From Wurfbainia villosa (taxonomy: Eukaryota > Streptophyta > Magnoliopsida > Zingiberales > Zingiberaceae): a DNA stretch of 64,000 nt. Below are positions 1 to 12,263 of this stretch, in pieces. The notes under the pieces were generated by a model, which saw nothing but the letters and a program-made list of their open reading frames with translations, searched no databases and was not told the DNA's origin. Each line of letters starts with the position of its first letter. Position 1 is the first letter of the stretch. The DNA is taken from the NCBI GenBank assembly GCA_025175895.1, contig JAKLTH010000238.1, positions 4,836,001 to 4,900,000 of the forward strand, given 5' to 3'. Made by a program: the position numbers and the translations under genes.

Positions 1-1800
1 TCGCGACATTGTGATTGTGATCCGATCGTGACATGATTGTGATTCAATCGTGATTCGATCGAGATTCGATCATGACCCGACTGCGATCTAATTGGAATCT
101 GATCGTGGCTACAATACCGAGGCACGGTGTATTTTCTCGTTTGTGTATGGACGCACATAATATCAGCACTCCAACAAATTTATTCTATCAACCTCTAATG
201 ATTAGATAAGTTCTTAAATAAATTGAAAGGTCGTGTATAATTGTTAAGAGATAACACTTTTTAATTAGCCAATTCATCTGGTTTTTAATTGATTGAAATT
301 TTACTTAATCGATCTTTAATTAGAAATCGATTTACATGTACATCACAAGTCTATCTAAAAGTATATGACCAAACTAGTAGACAAATTAGCTCATCCTAAC
401 CAACTTATGATGAGGATAAAACTAATCATGATTAAAATAATTTGAGATTGAAAATGAATATTTAAAATAACAAGTGGAAGATATGAAAAAGTTCTACTTA
501 AATCTACTAATGCCTTTAGAAATATTTCCTTGATTAATTTAAGTCGAAGGATTCAATTGGAGTGATTGAGTATAGAAAGATAGCTAAGAAATGGATTATC
601 AATGAATTAATACTTAGTGAATAGTATTGGACTCGATCTATTTTGAGTTCCAAAACCCATCGTGCGTGTACGACTTATAAGTGAGAAAAATATGTGATGT
701 GTTTGATTCTTCGCTTGCGAATAGTTATATCCAAGTAGGGTTTTACATGCAAATTGAATTTCAATGACAATTCATATTATTTTCGCGGGAAGGAAAATTT
801 ACAAGTCAATTCATTCTAAATATTATGTATTTGTATGTGGTGTTAGTGTTGGTATCCTATAGATTATTGAATCATTGAAAAGAAATCATAAAATAATATA
901 ATTGCATTATTATTTTTAATTTAAATATGACCTTGTGGTTCAAATTATATAAATAAGTTTTTACAATGCAAATTAAAATTATTATAATAGATTCGATATG
1001 ATTTAATCTTTTTGGACTTTGTATCGATGGAAGTTTTATATACTAAATTGCCCTTTATTTAGTTTCTAATAAAATGAAATTATTTTTTCTATAAAATCAC
1101 ATTTAATTTGTATGGTATGATTATTGATTGTAATAAAAAGGTCTTCACAATATTTAATTGTTGCTTTGTTCATGAATTTATTTTTAATTAGGTGGTGTGA
1201 TTTTGAGAAAAGAATTGAATTGGTATTCGGATAATAAACTTATAGAATTGGACAAGGACTCTTCCACTTAGAAAATTGCTCGGTCATTCTGATTTATCTT
1301 TGATTATGAAATCCAATGATAGAGTTATTTTTGTAAATGAAATTATATCACACAATCAATTTAACTAATCATTGTATCATTTTTTGTATGATATTAGGTA
1401 TCTAATTTTTTGAATGAACTAATTAAGTGATTAAATGAGAAAAATTTTTATCGGTCATCGAGATAAATAAAAATTATAAATTTTTTATTTTTCTTTGATT
1501 TCTATCATCAAGCAAAAAATATATTAGAGAGGGGATGATCGATAAGTCGATAAAATTACAATTCTTTGGAGATTGCTAATCCACTGATCTAAGATCTAAA
1601 TAGAAATTCGAAACTTACATAGATTAGAAAACAAAACAAAATTTAGAGTGACATTCTTAGAAAAGATTATTCTTTTCAAAGTCGTATCTAATGTAAAGTC
1701 AGAGAGGTAATCGTTTCAGACCAATTTTTAAAATAGTTAAAATCCCTCTTTACAAAATTTAAAAATTAATTTATCAATATATTTTTTTTTTAAATCTCCA
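1..1800. other. AT-rich intergenic region, no gene seen
   Basis: No supportable gene. Bases 1-115 are a run of degenerate GATTCGATCGTGATTCGATC-like words, the same repeat type seen again at 6960-8072, 10105-10261 and 16240-16880. The rest is AT-rich with many stops in all frames. Around 1216-1280 a phrase (TTGGTATTCGGATA, then ACTTAG/GAAAATTGC) resembles a stretch at 53020-53115, so both may be fragments of one dispersed repeat. Confidence 0.6.
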
Positions 1801-1861
1801 TCTGCTCTATCGGATCGACTAGTTTCGTATGTGCTTACTTCAAAAATGGCGAGGTGCTTGG

Positions 1862-3334
1862 CTAATTGTATCCGGGGTAAAAGGGTGGCGGTGGAGATGG
1901 ATAGCTCAAACCACCGATCGGCGGAAGAACATCCGACCGAGGAGACGAAGAAGAGCTCGAGGGGTAGGCTAATGGCGATGGGGATTGATTTACAATCGAT
2001 GATGGTGGTTGTGCCGGTGCAATTGATGGTTGAGGTCGAGGCGATTCCTTTGGTGGAGGTTTCGTCGTCGAAGAAGATGATCGGCACTTGAAGCGACTAC
2101 AATCGACGAATCGACTCGTCAGCGCTCCACAAATCCACGACGGCTTTTGGCCGGGAAAATGGGAGAGGCAGTTCCTCTTTCCGTCTAACAGAACTTTGGT
2201 CTTTGTCGACGCCGACGAACACTCTTTCGCTACCCCTCTGAAGAAGTTGTCGGAGAAGACGAAGTCAGTTAAACTCGGCAACCGGCACACTCCTTTAGGT
2301 ACGTTGCCGTTGAGCACATTGTGCGACAAATCCAATTTTTTCAGCTTTTTCAATCTCCCGAAGCTCTTCGGCACCACTCCGACGAGGGAGTTCCAACTCG
2401 CGTCCACCAACGTCGCGTTGCCCAACAATCCGATCTGCGCCGGCAGGCATCCGCCGAGATCATTGTTGAGGATGATGATCTCGTTGAGCGTGCTCCCCAT
2501 CTCCCCGATGCTCGTCGGAATGCACCCGCCGAGCTTGTTGTTGGCCAGCACGACCACGGAAACGGTGGAATTGCCGAAGTTGGCCGGAATCGGAGAGGTG
2601 AAACGGTTGTTGTTCAAGAAAATGGCGTCGAGGTCTTTGTTAAAGAGGGACGGTGGCAGAGCGCCCTCGAACTCGTTGAATCGCAGATCGAGGTACTTGA
2701 GCGCCGGCAGGCGGAGGAGGACTTTAGGAAACTTCCCGACGAGGCGGTTGTTACTGACATCGAATTCGTAGAGGAGCTCGAGGCGGGAGAAGCTCTGGGG
2801 GATGATTCCGCAGAAGCGGTTGGAGTTGATGTGGAAGAGTGCGACGTCGTAGAGGAGCCCGAGCTCTGCAGGGAGATGTCCGGCGATGTCGGCGCCATTG
2901 AGGTCGATACCAGCGACCACATCGATCGACGAGTCGTCGAGCGCGGGAGCACAAAACACGCCTCTGTAGGAGCATAGATCGCGGCCATGCCAATTCCCGG
3001 TGTAGTTGTGGGGGTCTGAGTACATGGCGCGCTTCCATGCTCGGAGGGCCACATAGGAACGACGGAGCCGGGGATCGGCGATGCCGGTGGCCATGTCGAC
3101 GTCCGAGGCGAAGTCTTTTGGGAGATCATCGCCATTGTCGCCCCCGGAAAGGCCAAGAACTCGCTGTTGGGAAATGGATGCGCCGTCGCCGGCGGCGGAC
3201 AGATGCAAAAATAGGTGGAAAAGGAAGAGGAGGAAGAGATGGGAGATCATGGAACCACCGGCCATCGAGAACAACCCAAAGTCAAAGGCAATGGAAAAAG
3301 GATGAGAGGGAGACGTTGACATAATGGAGGCCAT
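1862..3334 (-). CDS. Leucine-rich-repeat extensin-like (LRX) cell-wall protein, short extensin tail
   Basis: Single-exon gene, 490 residues. A hydrophobic signal peptide lies at residues 29-48 (LFLLFLFHLFLHL core). An N-terminal cap follows (WKRAMYSDPHNYTGNWHG, then the cysteine pair of DLCSYRGVFC), then about ten plant-type LRRs (about 120-370; LDLSHNVLNGNVP is typical). A cysteine-containing hinge (C...NCL...WICG, about 370-420) precedes a proline/serine-rich end with SPSP, SPPPP and a final FYPGYN. This is the LRX architecture: secreted wall proteins whose LRR part binds RALF peptides in characterised members and whose extensin part anchors in the wall. The extensin part is only about 65 residues, with few SPPPP repeats, against hundreds in classic members. 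The start could be M1, M24 (3265) or M29; the signal peptide favours a later Met, while the TATA-like box at 3396-3403 permits M1. The LRX class is well supported; the tissue role is not visible. Confidence 0.9.
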   Translation of the reverse strand: MASIMSTSPSHPFSIAFDFGLFSMAGGSMISHLFLLFLFHLFLHLSAAGDGASISQQRVLGLSGGDNGDDLPKDFASDVDMATGIADPRLRRSYVALRAWKRAMYSDPHNYTGNWHGRDLCSYRGVFCAPALDDSSIDVVAGIDLNGADIAGHLPAELGLLYDVALFHINSNRFCGIIPQSFSRLELLYEFDVSNNRLVGKFPKVLLRLPALKYLDLRFNEFEGALPPSLFNKDLDAIFLNNNRFTSPIPANFGNSTVSVVVLANNKLGGCIPTSIGEMGSTLNEIIILNNDLGGCLPAQIGLLGNATLVDASWNSLVGVVPKSFGRLKKLKKLDLSHNVLNGNVPKGVCRLPSLTDFVFSDNFFRGVAKECSSASTKTKVLLDGKRNCLSHFPGQKPSWICGALTSRFVDCSRFKCRSSSSTTKPPPKESPRPQPSIAPAQPPSSIVNQSPSPLAYPSSSSSSPRSDVLPPIGGLSYPSPPPPFYPGYN

Positions 3335-3395
3335 GAAAGATTCGGCGGTGGTTGGTTGTCCTCTTTTGGTGGAAGTTAAGTTAGTTACTGTTGGG

Positions 3396-3403
3396 TATTT
3401 ATG
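3396..3403 (-). promoter_or_regulatory. Probable TATA box of the LRX gene
   Basis: On the minus strand this reads CATAAATA, about 62 bases upstream of the first possible ATG at 3334. A start site about 30 bases downstream would leave a short leader. Positional inference only. Confidence 0.4.
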
Positions 3404-3556
3404 CCGCGCCTAGTTTTTTTTAATATCTAAAATAAATAAATTAGTATTTAAATTAATTATTCACTCCGTAGCTAAAAAGCGATTATATTCATTCTCATTA
3501 TTTTTATCGTCAATTTTTTATAATGATGAAAAAAGGTAAATCAGAGAGACTATATA

Positions 3557-4139
3557 TAGGATTATAAACGAATCAAGTGTTCATAAATAAATTTGATATT
3601 CAACTCGATAAGAGCTCGTTTACGTTCGCATCAAAGTCAATTAATAAACAAATTTGAACAGCTTGATAAATTAAATAAATAAACTTGAACACATATGTAT
3701 TCGGCTTGTTAATGTTCGTGAACAATATTCGCGAATAGTATTCGTGAACAATGTTCTTGAACAATATCCGTGAACATTAACAAACCGATTTATGATTATA
3801 CTCTTTTAAAATTATTTTTGAATTTATTTATACTAATTTATAAATTAAAATTAAATTAGTAAAATTTTAAATAAACAAACCAGTTTGACTTAAGAGTTCG
3901 ATAACGTTCAAATAAGTCAAATTTAAACAAGCTTGAATCAAGGTTGATTAGAAGCTCAATACCCATTAAACAAATCAAGTTCAATTCAAGCTCAAGCTCA
4001 AAAAAAAAAAATATCAAGCCAAACTTAAACATGTTTTTCAATAGCTTGATTAATTTTAGGCTCGGCTCAGCTTGATCATCTGATAAAAAAAGTCTAAACA
4101 CTATAAAATTTGACTTGACTTAGCTCGTTTATAGTCCTA
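3557..4139. mobile_element. Non-autonomous hAT-like element (MITE), copy 1
   Basis: A 583-bp AT-rich element with inverted ends TAGGATTATAAACGA (left) and TAGGACTATAAACGA (right, reverse complement). The flanking octamers ACTATATA and GCTACATA agree at 6 of 8 positions, as an aged 8-bp hAT target duplication would. A clearly related copy lies at about 53993-54497 (shared CTTAAGAGTTYGATAACGTT and TTGATAAATTAAATAAATAA). No coding potential. Confidence 0.65.
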
Positions 4140-4273
4140 GCTACATAATTTGCTCACACCGTACATTTAAATATTCATTTATAAATAAAAATACAACAAA
4201 CCAAATTTAATTAATAGAGTAAACCCAAAGCGGTATTTTATTTTATTTTTTTTTTATTTTCTTTCTCTGGATT

Positions 4274-5055
4274 TTATTTGGTGGCTTTGGGCCTTATAGT
4301 GACCCCTGCGATGGCCATGCCGCCCTTCCACCATTCGCTCTCCACGTCGAACATCCCAAACTCCACCTTCCCGGCGGCCAATTTACCCGGTTTGAACTCC
4401 CCTCCGTGGATTTCTATCCACTCGCCGGCTCCTCTGCTCCTCTGCATCGCCACCATCTCGTTGCCACTCTTCCTCATCTTGCTCTTCCCGCACACAAATG
4501 TCACCGGAGCTCTGCTCCACCCGAACGCATCCACCTTGAACTTAACGTGGTAGATGATCTCGTAAGTCTCCGACGGGTTCGCCAGCCGACCGAGACCGTG
4601 CCTCGTCAGATCCAGAATTCCTGTTACCTGAAGCCATTTCACCTGTTCGAGCTCTGCGACGCTGTCAAAGCTGTGCCATGCACGATGCAACTCGATTACA
4701 CTAATGCCATTGGATTATATTGCATGTAGGGTGGGGGTTCAGGAAAAGGGAGCATTGCATTGATTTGTCGACGTACCTGAGTTCGCGTTTGGCGAAATCT
4801 TTGGGGAGCTTGTCTTTGGATATTCTAATCCACTTCCAGAACCTATCGTCTTTGCCCCAAGTTATTTGCATGGCTTTGACTGAGATGTAGATGGTGTCTG
4901 CAACTCGTTTCGTCCACCTTTCCTGTTCAGGACGAAGAATTAGATAGATCGCAGGATCAGAGAACATTTTTGTATATCGATCGAACACTCGAACAGTAAA
5001 TTTCTCGACTCACGTCCATAAGGCCGTTCCAGTGAGATGACTCGCCGTGGCTCAT
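4274..5055 (-). CDS. PHLOEM PROTEIN 2-like (PP2-A-type) lectin
   Basis: Three exons on the minus strand: 5055-5014, 4922-4777 and 4700-4274, joined in frame with GT/AG introns (615 nt, 204 residues plus stop). Exon 1 gives MSHGESSHWNGLMD. Exon 2 carries the PP2 signature AMQITWGKDDRFWKWI. Exon 3 carries VAELEQVKWLQVTGILDL, YEIIYHVKFKVDAFGW, then GEWIEIHGGEF and the end motif GMFDVESEWWKGGMAIAGV. This is the complete PP2 lectin domain with no F-box, TIR or AIG1 domain in front, so it fits the short PP2-A class. Known members bind N-acetylglucosamine-type glycans and occur in phloem or stress responses; the role here is inferred from family. The exon 3 acceptor at 4701-4702 was chosen because only it restores the reading frame into the conserved core. 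Confidence 0.88.
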
Positions 5056-5082
5056 CTTGAATCTGGCTTCTTAGTTTTCAGT

Positions 5083-5167
5083 CTTCTTCTTCTTCTTCTT
5101 CTTCGTCGTCGTCGTCGTCGTCGTCACTTGCTCTGCTTTCCCCTGTCCTCAGAGCCTCCATATTTAT
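5083..5167 (-). promoter_or_regulatory. PP2 gene leader microsatellite and TATA box
   Basis: In the gene's sense the leader holds (GAC)n followed by (GAA)n (5126-5083). A TATAAATA box lies at about 5160-5167, roughly 105 bases upstream of the ATG at 5055. Spacing fits a plant core promoter; inferred from position. Confidence 0.5.
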
Positions 5168-6630
<1,463 letters not shown>

Positions 6631-6960
6631 CCCGTATATATATAATAATAATTATTATTATTATCTCCTGAGGGCCTGAAATCTACGCGCATGTGCGCGA
6701 ATTACACCCGTGAACAGTGTTTTCACTGTTCACAACGCTGCTGTGAACAGTGAAAACATTATTCACAGCAATGACTCGTGCACAGTCGTGCACAAATCCG
6801 ACGCCCAGCTGATCTGCACTATATATATATATATAGTAACTTCATCCGCCAGTATAATAAATGAGAAATATATAATATTTTTTATTAAAGAAGAAAGTGC
6901 TCGGTAACATTTAGCACCATCGTCAAGCAGTCAAATTCAGTCTGATCGTAGCAAGAATCG
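6631..6960. repeat. TA-bounded module with hairpins
   Basis: Between the TA arrays at 6635-6644 and 6821-6836 lies a block with a perfect hairpin at 6710-6733 (arms GTGAACAGTG and CACTGTTCAC, TTTT loop) and a second related stem-like stretch at 6741-6769. No gene seen. Confidence 0.55.
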
Positions 6961-8072
6961 GCCATGATTATGGATTTATGGTCATCATCGGTCGCAATAC
7001 TAGCACCCACAATTCGTCTGGATTCGAGTTACCATATGGCCAGAATTTGACCATGGTTCGGTCGATCGATAGGTCGGACGGCAGCGGCGACTCCGACAGA
7101 TTCAGAGATTGAACTATAATGGTCATTGGAGAAGACGACGCGGGCGGAGCACTGTACAATCCTGTGAATCAAACAGAGTTCAGATAGTTGTAAGCGTGTC
7201 ACACACATATGTGCAACGTAAGAACTCTCTCTATATATATAATTTTATATTGCGCGACTAGTGAGCGATAATGAGATTGCACAGTACCTCCGTCGTCAAC
7301 CAACAAGCATAATAATAGAAAATGCATAATGGTTGTCCTCCATTCGGAGCTCTCGCCACACCTAGCCGCTAGGCATCGCCATCGAATGATCGAATTTCGA
7401 CCACGATCTGGTTGGATACCGACTGCAATTCGATCAGAATTCAGCCTTGGTCCGAGCAGAATCTAGTCGTGGTCCAGTCGACATCGGAGTCCAAATGACT
7501 CGCAGTTGGATTCCGATCGAAATCCATAAGATTGCAACCACCAATGCCGCGATCACAATCATGTTGGATTATGGCCGCGAGTTTTCCCCATCGAAGCTCT
7601 CACCGTGCTTAGCTGTTCGACATTACTGTTGAGCAATCAGATTCCCGTCCGATTCATGTTGGAATCCATCAAGTTGTAGTCACCGGCATTGCGACCGTTA
7701 GTAGCTGCAATTGCACCAAATTCAAACCATGATTTAATCGGAATTTGACTGGGAACGAAGTCCTACCGGACCACAATTGGATTGCGGCAAAAAATTAGCC
7801 AATTTGAGGTCGCCAACAAGCGTAGCATTGCCGGCTGCAATTCAGTCGGACTTCATGGTCGGTCGGACCCACGACCGAATTTTGGGCAAATCATGGGCGC
7901 CAATTAGTGCACGTTTGTGCACGATGCTCTATGAGTCATTCGATCACCATTTGATTCACGAGATTGCACAGTAAATAAGAAATGTACAGTGCTCCACTCA
8001 CGTCGTCTTCTCTTATGAGTATTATAGCCCAACCTCTGAACCTGTCAAGGTTATTGTCGTTGTCTGCCTGAC
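6961..8072. repeat. Degenerate GATTCGATCG-type repeat region, left part
   Basis: About 1.1 kb of loosely repeated phrases such as AATTCGGTCG, ATCGGAATTCGA and GAGATTGCACAGTA. The phrase beginning GAGATTGCACAGTA occurs at about 7273 and again at 7961, and a relative occurs at about 16493. No coding gene. The region resumes after the solo LTR at 10105, so the LTR inserted into it. Confidence 0.6.
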
Positions 8073-8077
8073 CGAAC

Positions 8078-10104
8078 TGTTGGGTTACAGTCGACGTGTA
8101 GATGTGTTTTTATCGTTTTATAAACGAACATAGCGGAATAAAATATAATAATTTCTTAAATTATTATAACACATACATCCACGCATGCAAGATTACAACA
8201 CGAGTGGATATATCCGCCAAATAAAATTTTACATTAAATTAAGAATAAAATCAATTTTATCCTAGGTATATCTTTCGGATGATGTTGAATCGGAAGGGTA
8301 TCAACTGTACGACGCTCGCAGAGCTTTGTCTCTACTCGTGTCCACACCGAATCTTCGAAGGGACGACTTCTCTAAACCACAAGTTTGACTTCTCTTCACT
8401 ACTAGACGAAGCAAGAAGGTTGGGTGACCGGAGAACAAGAAATTCGGCCCAACAAAAATAGAAAACAACTCTTGTTTCCTTGGTGGCCGACGACAAACTC
8501 CAAAATCTAACTCTCTTTAGTTCGACCAAGGGCACAAAGGAAGAAACCTTTGTTCTAAGATTTAACCGAAGTTCCCCACTCCCTTGGGGAGGAGTTAGCC
8601 GGATCTAAAGCAAGAGATGGACTTGCTAGGGCCAGCGGCAAAGAGAATTCCAACAACTCTTGTTGGCAGCAAGAAGAGGAAGGAGAAGAAGGAGTAGGCG
8701 GCAAGGAGGAAGAGAAAGAGATTAAGCATGACCATTAATTTGGTTTTAGCCTTTATAACTCTTTATATAGGCTCTAAACCTAATGAGTTATGGGTTAGTA
8801 GATCAAATCCATAAGGTTATAACCATTAAGACTTAATCTCATCCATTAAACCATAATTGAGCCATTGACAAAAAGAATACTCATTTAATTAAAATCAAAC
8901 GAGTTTGATTTATAATTAAACCTATTAATGTCCAACCTGTCTTCATAAAATGTGCTCCTTTCGCATTTCTGATTTGACAAATATTTTCATATTTGTCATG
9001 TGTTTGGTCCAACCAAACTCAATTTCCATTGATATTGAGAATCCAATTCTCAAACTCGTCTTTAAGTCTCTTCGAAAGATTCGTCATGTGTGTGACCTTA
9101 TAGGTTCTCAATTTATGTTGATTGTTCATAATTAACTATTAATTATTGAACAATAATGAGTGACACCTAGTAATACATCATGATTCCCAATTAATCAAAA
9201 AATCAATGGTTGATCTCGGAACCATTTCCGAACCCTTCAGCAACTACAATGAATCGTGCCTCGTTCTTTTCACTCATCTTATATCCATTTGATTCAAGAC
9301 ATGATCTATTGTGTCAGTCCCCACTAGACTGACTATGTCACACCTAGCCCAAGTAATACTTCCTCGTTCAGTGGATTCTAATTACTTCGACATGTATCTA
9401 AGAGTATCATACTATTCACATGCAATGTCTTGGCCAAAAATTTTGAGTAACAATCCGACGAGTGACCATAAGGTATACATCTCCTCGCAAGGAGTGGTAA
9501 TCCTTTGTTGGCTATTCAATCACCTTCGGACACTTCAACTTATACTCAATCATCCCTTACTCACATCTCCATAGAGATGTATCGACTAAGTTGTCAAAGT
9601 ATAAGTCTCCATGACCAAGATAACTTGAATACCTCAAGTCGAAGGAAACTCGCACTCGAGTTGCAATAATAACTTTACTAGCATATCTTATATGTAGAAA
9701 ATCATGTGAAGTCTTATAGCAGGTCACTCCAATTAACTAGTTACCCATAACCAATATCCACGTTTAACTCTCGACATTACAATGTCTCCAGTCAGTGAGA
9801 AGCAGTTGTTTAGATAAACCAAGGAGTATAACCCGTGCTAGTCTCACAAAATCGATGATGTTCGAACTCATCAATTCATCGACTAGGGAATATTTCAATA
9901 CTTCATAATTACACATGTAGAGATACTCACTAGTTGTGATCCAATCACAAATTTTCTCATGCTATGAATCGTATTACAGACATTTAGTAAATGAGTTTAA
10001 GATCCAATCAAACACATATGAGATGTGCACTCAAATAGTGAATCTTTATTTATCAAATAAATAGTCATAAGGCAATTGTCTTGGGACACCTATCAAACAT
10101 AACA
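8078..10104. mobile_element. Solo LTR (Copia-type likely) with 5-bp target duplication
   Basis: A 2027-bp block starting TGTTGGG and ending CATAACA (TG...CA, with TGTT/AACA inverted tips). It is flanked by identical CGAAC pentamers at 8073-8077 and 10105-10109, the target duplication expected of LTR-retrotransposon integration. No internal region, primer site or second LTR is present, so this is a solo LTR left by recombination. Copia assignment rests on the general look of the LTR and is less sure. Confidence 0.85.
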
Positions 10105-10261
10105 CGAACCACGATCGAATTCGGGCCGGATTTTGGCCACCAGCGTCGCACCCATAATTCGGTCGACATTTGATCACAATCTACTCGAACTGCGATCAAA
10201 ATCCGATCGAATTGTTGGTAGCCATAATTTGATCAGAATCCAGTCGCAATTTGGTTGGACT
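10105..10261. repeat. Degenerate GATTCGATCG-type repeat, right part
   Basis: Continuation of the repeat broken by the solo LTR: AATTCGGGCCGGATTTTGGC, then ATCCGATCGAATTG-like words. It ends where the pararetrovirus-derived sequence begins at about 10262. Confidence 0.6.
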
Positions 10262-10594
10262 CCAGTGTTGAGTGGTGTCGACCATTACATACTAGCAGCA
10301 GAAACATCTACAGAAAAAATTTACTGGGCGACAAGCTATGGTACTGCTTTCTTCCCTTTCAAAACTACTACCCAACACACTGCCTTACTAAGTCATTACC
10401 AGAAAATAAACGAAAACTGGATTCAACAGAAAACACGCCAAATGGTGCGACAGTACATGATGGAATTAAGACAAGCCGAGATTGCAGCATCCCATCAAAA
10501 TAGCCCACCAGAAGGCCCATCCAGAGTTGCATCCATGGGCTCTATCGGAGGTTCAGCAGAAGAAGCCAACCTCAATAATATGATGGAAATCTAA
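10262..10594 (+). pseudogene. Viral reading-frame tail (C-terminal fragment)
   Basis: About 110 codons of virus-derived sequence ending at the stop near 10592, upstream of the viral non-coding region. An open frame starting at 10133 runs into it, but its first 43 codons lie in the flanking plant repeat, so that start is an artefact of integration. By order this should be the end of the large polyprotein frame or a downstream frame; no diagnostic motif is visible. Confidence 0.5.
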
Positions 10595-11367
10595 CAATAC
10601 CCACACCAGACAAGAAGGGCATCCATAGCACCAACCCGTGACACAAAGTCCACCATAAAGACAGGAAGGACGTTTACAACACCAACCCGTGACACCACTT
10701 TACACCCGTGATATCTCCACTAACACTTAATGTGTCATAGCACCCGCGGGGATACCAGCTTCTTTCCCTGCTATAAAGAGACCCCTAGTCTCTCCGCCAA
10801 TCCATCCATCCTTTGAGAAGTTTCTTTTTCTAGTTTGAGAGCTTGAGTGTGTTTCTGTTAAGAGTCCAGTCCAAGTCCCTCTGTAAGTTCTTATTTTCTG
10901 TAAGTTCTTATTTTCTATATAAAAATTTTTTTTATTGTGCAAGTCATTTGTACATTATATCATCGTTATTAAAGCCATGAACGACTAAATATTCTCTGTG
11001 TTTCTGAAAACTTATTGAGTGAAACTATGCACCTCTTCTCTTGATCTTCTTGGATCCTTCAGTCCTTTTCCTTCCCCTAGGAAGGTAATTGTTGCCATAA
11101 GCCTGGTAAGACCTGTTCAGACAGAGGCAACGGATAAAACCTCTAAAAGTCGGGGCACGGTAGTATGACACCAAGTGAGGCTCACTAGGAAAAAGAGATC
11201 AAGACAACAAGCAAAGTCTCTCTCTCTACGTTCCCAGAAACATTTATTAACTAAGGTTTTACTTCTCAATTTCTCCGCTTTTTGTATGCATTTTTCTTGT
11301 TTATGTAATACTGTAGCAAAACACTGTATGTCCAAAATTTAGTATCAGAGCTTTAAGACCTAGGACC
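10595..11367 (+). promoter_or_regulatory. Pararetroviral intergenic region: promoter, leader and primer site
   Basis: Non-coding. A TATAAAG box lies at 10772-10778. Upstream is an imperfect 51-bp tandem duplication (starts 10608 and 10659, both containing CACCAACCCGTGACAC). A primer site TAGTATCAGAGC at 11340-11351 differs at one base from the tRNA-Met complement used by caulimovirids. The first small frame starts right after it. Confidence 0.65.
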
Positions 11368-11898
11368 TTGAAAAAATATATGCAGTCTCTAGCTAAATTT
11401 GATTATCTTGATTTATCTTTCCCTCTGCCGCTAACTACAAAAACATTAGACAAAAGACAACGTAGTTGCTATATACACGCTAAAGACTCTACTCACTCCT
11501 TGCATTCTGATAACTCACACCTGAACTTCATAACAGACATACTACTAGGACAGAGTTTTTCATCAGAAACTAAGTTTAGAGATATACATCACGTCCTGGA
11601 AACTATACTTATAAATCAAAGACACTAACAGATCCAACTTAATGAAATAAAACAAAACATAATATATTTAAAGAATTCACAAGAAAGTCTTAACTCCAAA
11701 GTTGCTCAAGTAAATTTTATAAATCTATTAAAGAGAAGTGACGTAATAAACCTTACAAGAATAATTAGAGAAAATCAACCACATACTTTTGAAATCCAAC
11801 ATAAAGATATTTTAGTAGAAGTAAAAAATTTCTTGCTAACAATAGAAGCAGAATTCAAGATTCTATAAGAACAAATAAATGCACTACTCATTAAATGA
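11368..11898 (+). pseudogene. Viral first small frame (ORF1-like), interrupted
   Basis: Begins just after the primer site. An open stretch runs to 11628, where a stop interrupts it. Sequence of similar composition continues to the TGA at 11896-11898, which overlaps the next ATG (ATGA). Position and overlap match ORF1 of badna/tungroviruses; function of ORF1 products is poorly known. Confidence 0.6.
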
Positions 11899-12263
11899 AC
11901 CAACATATTTATGAGAATACCCATTATGACGAAGCCTTAGACTATGTACAAAAGTATACAAAAACTAAGGAAGACGGTTATTATTCCTCTACAGAGCTAA
12001 TAGGAAAAAGTGATCAAATTCAGGTACAACAAAATAATACTATAATAGTCTTATTAACATCCCTACATTTTACGTTAACCAAACTGGAAGGAAAATTATT
12101 TGATTTAGAACAAAAGTTGTCTAAAGTGCCAATAGAAGATAACTGGAAAGCAGCTCTGGAAAATATAAATATAGGTTTGGGGAAACTATCTACGGAAAAA
12201 ATCATAAGACATCGTCCTACTATATATACATTTTTAACATATAAACCTGAAGAGTCAAAATGA
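11895..12263 (+). CDS. Viral second small frame (ORF2-like), open
   Basis: An intact 122-codon frame that starts in the ATGA overlap with the preceding frame and ends in another ATGA overlap at 12260-12263. It contains a leucine/lysine-rich stretch (about residues 50-80) that could form a coiled coil. By position it matches ORF2 of badna/tungroviruses, a small virion-associated or nucleic-acid-binding protein. Whether the plant expresses it is unknown; the surrounding viral genome is dead. Confidence 0.6.
   Translation: MNQHIYENTHYDEALDYVQKYTKTKEDGYYSSTELIGKSDQIQVQQNNTIIVLLTSLHFTLTKLEGKLFDLEQKLSKVPIEDNWKAALENINIGLGKLSTEKIIRHRPTIYTFLTYKPEESK

Noticed and set aside
2088..3324. Several open frames opposite the LRX gene
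   Set aside because: Shadows of the GC-rich LRX coding strand; no domain of their own.
10133..10261. N-terminal part of the frame 10133-10594
   Set aside because: Lies in plant repeat DNA; the open frame crosses the virus junction by chance.
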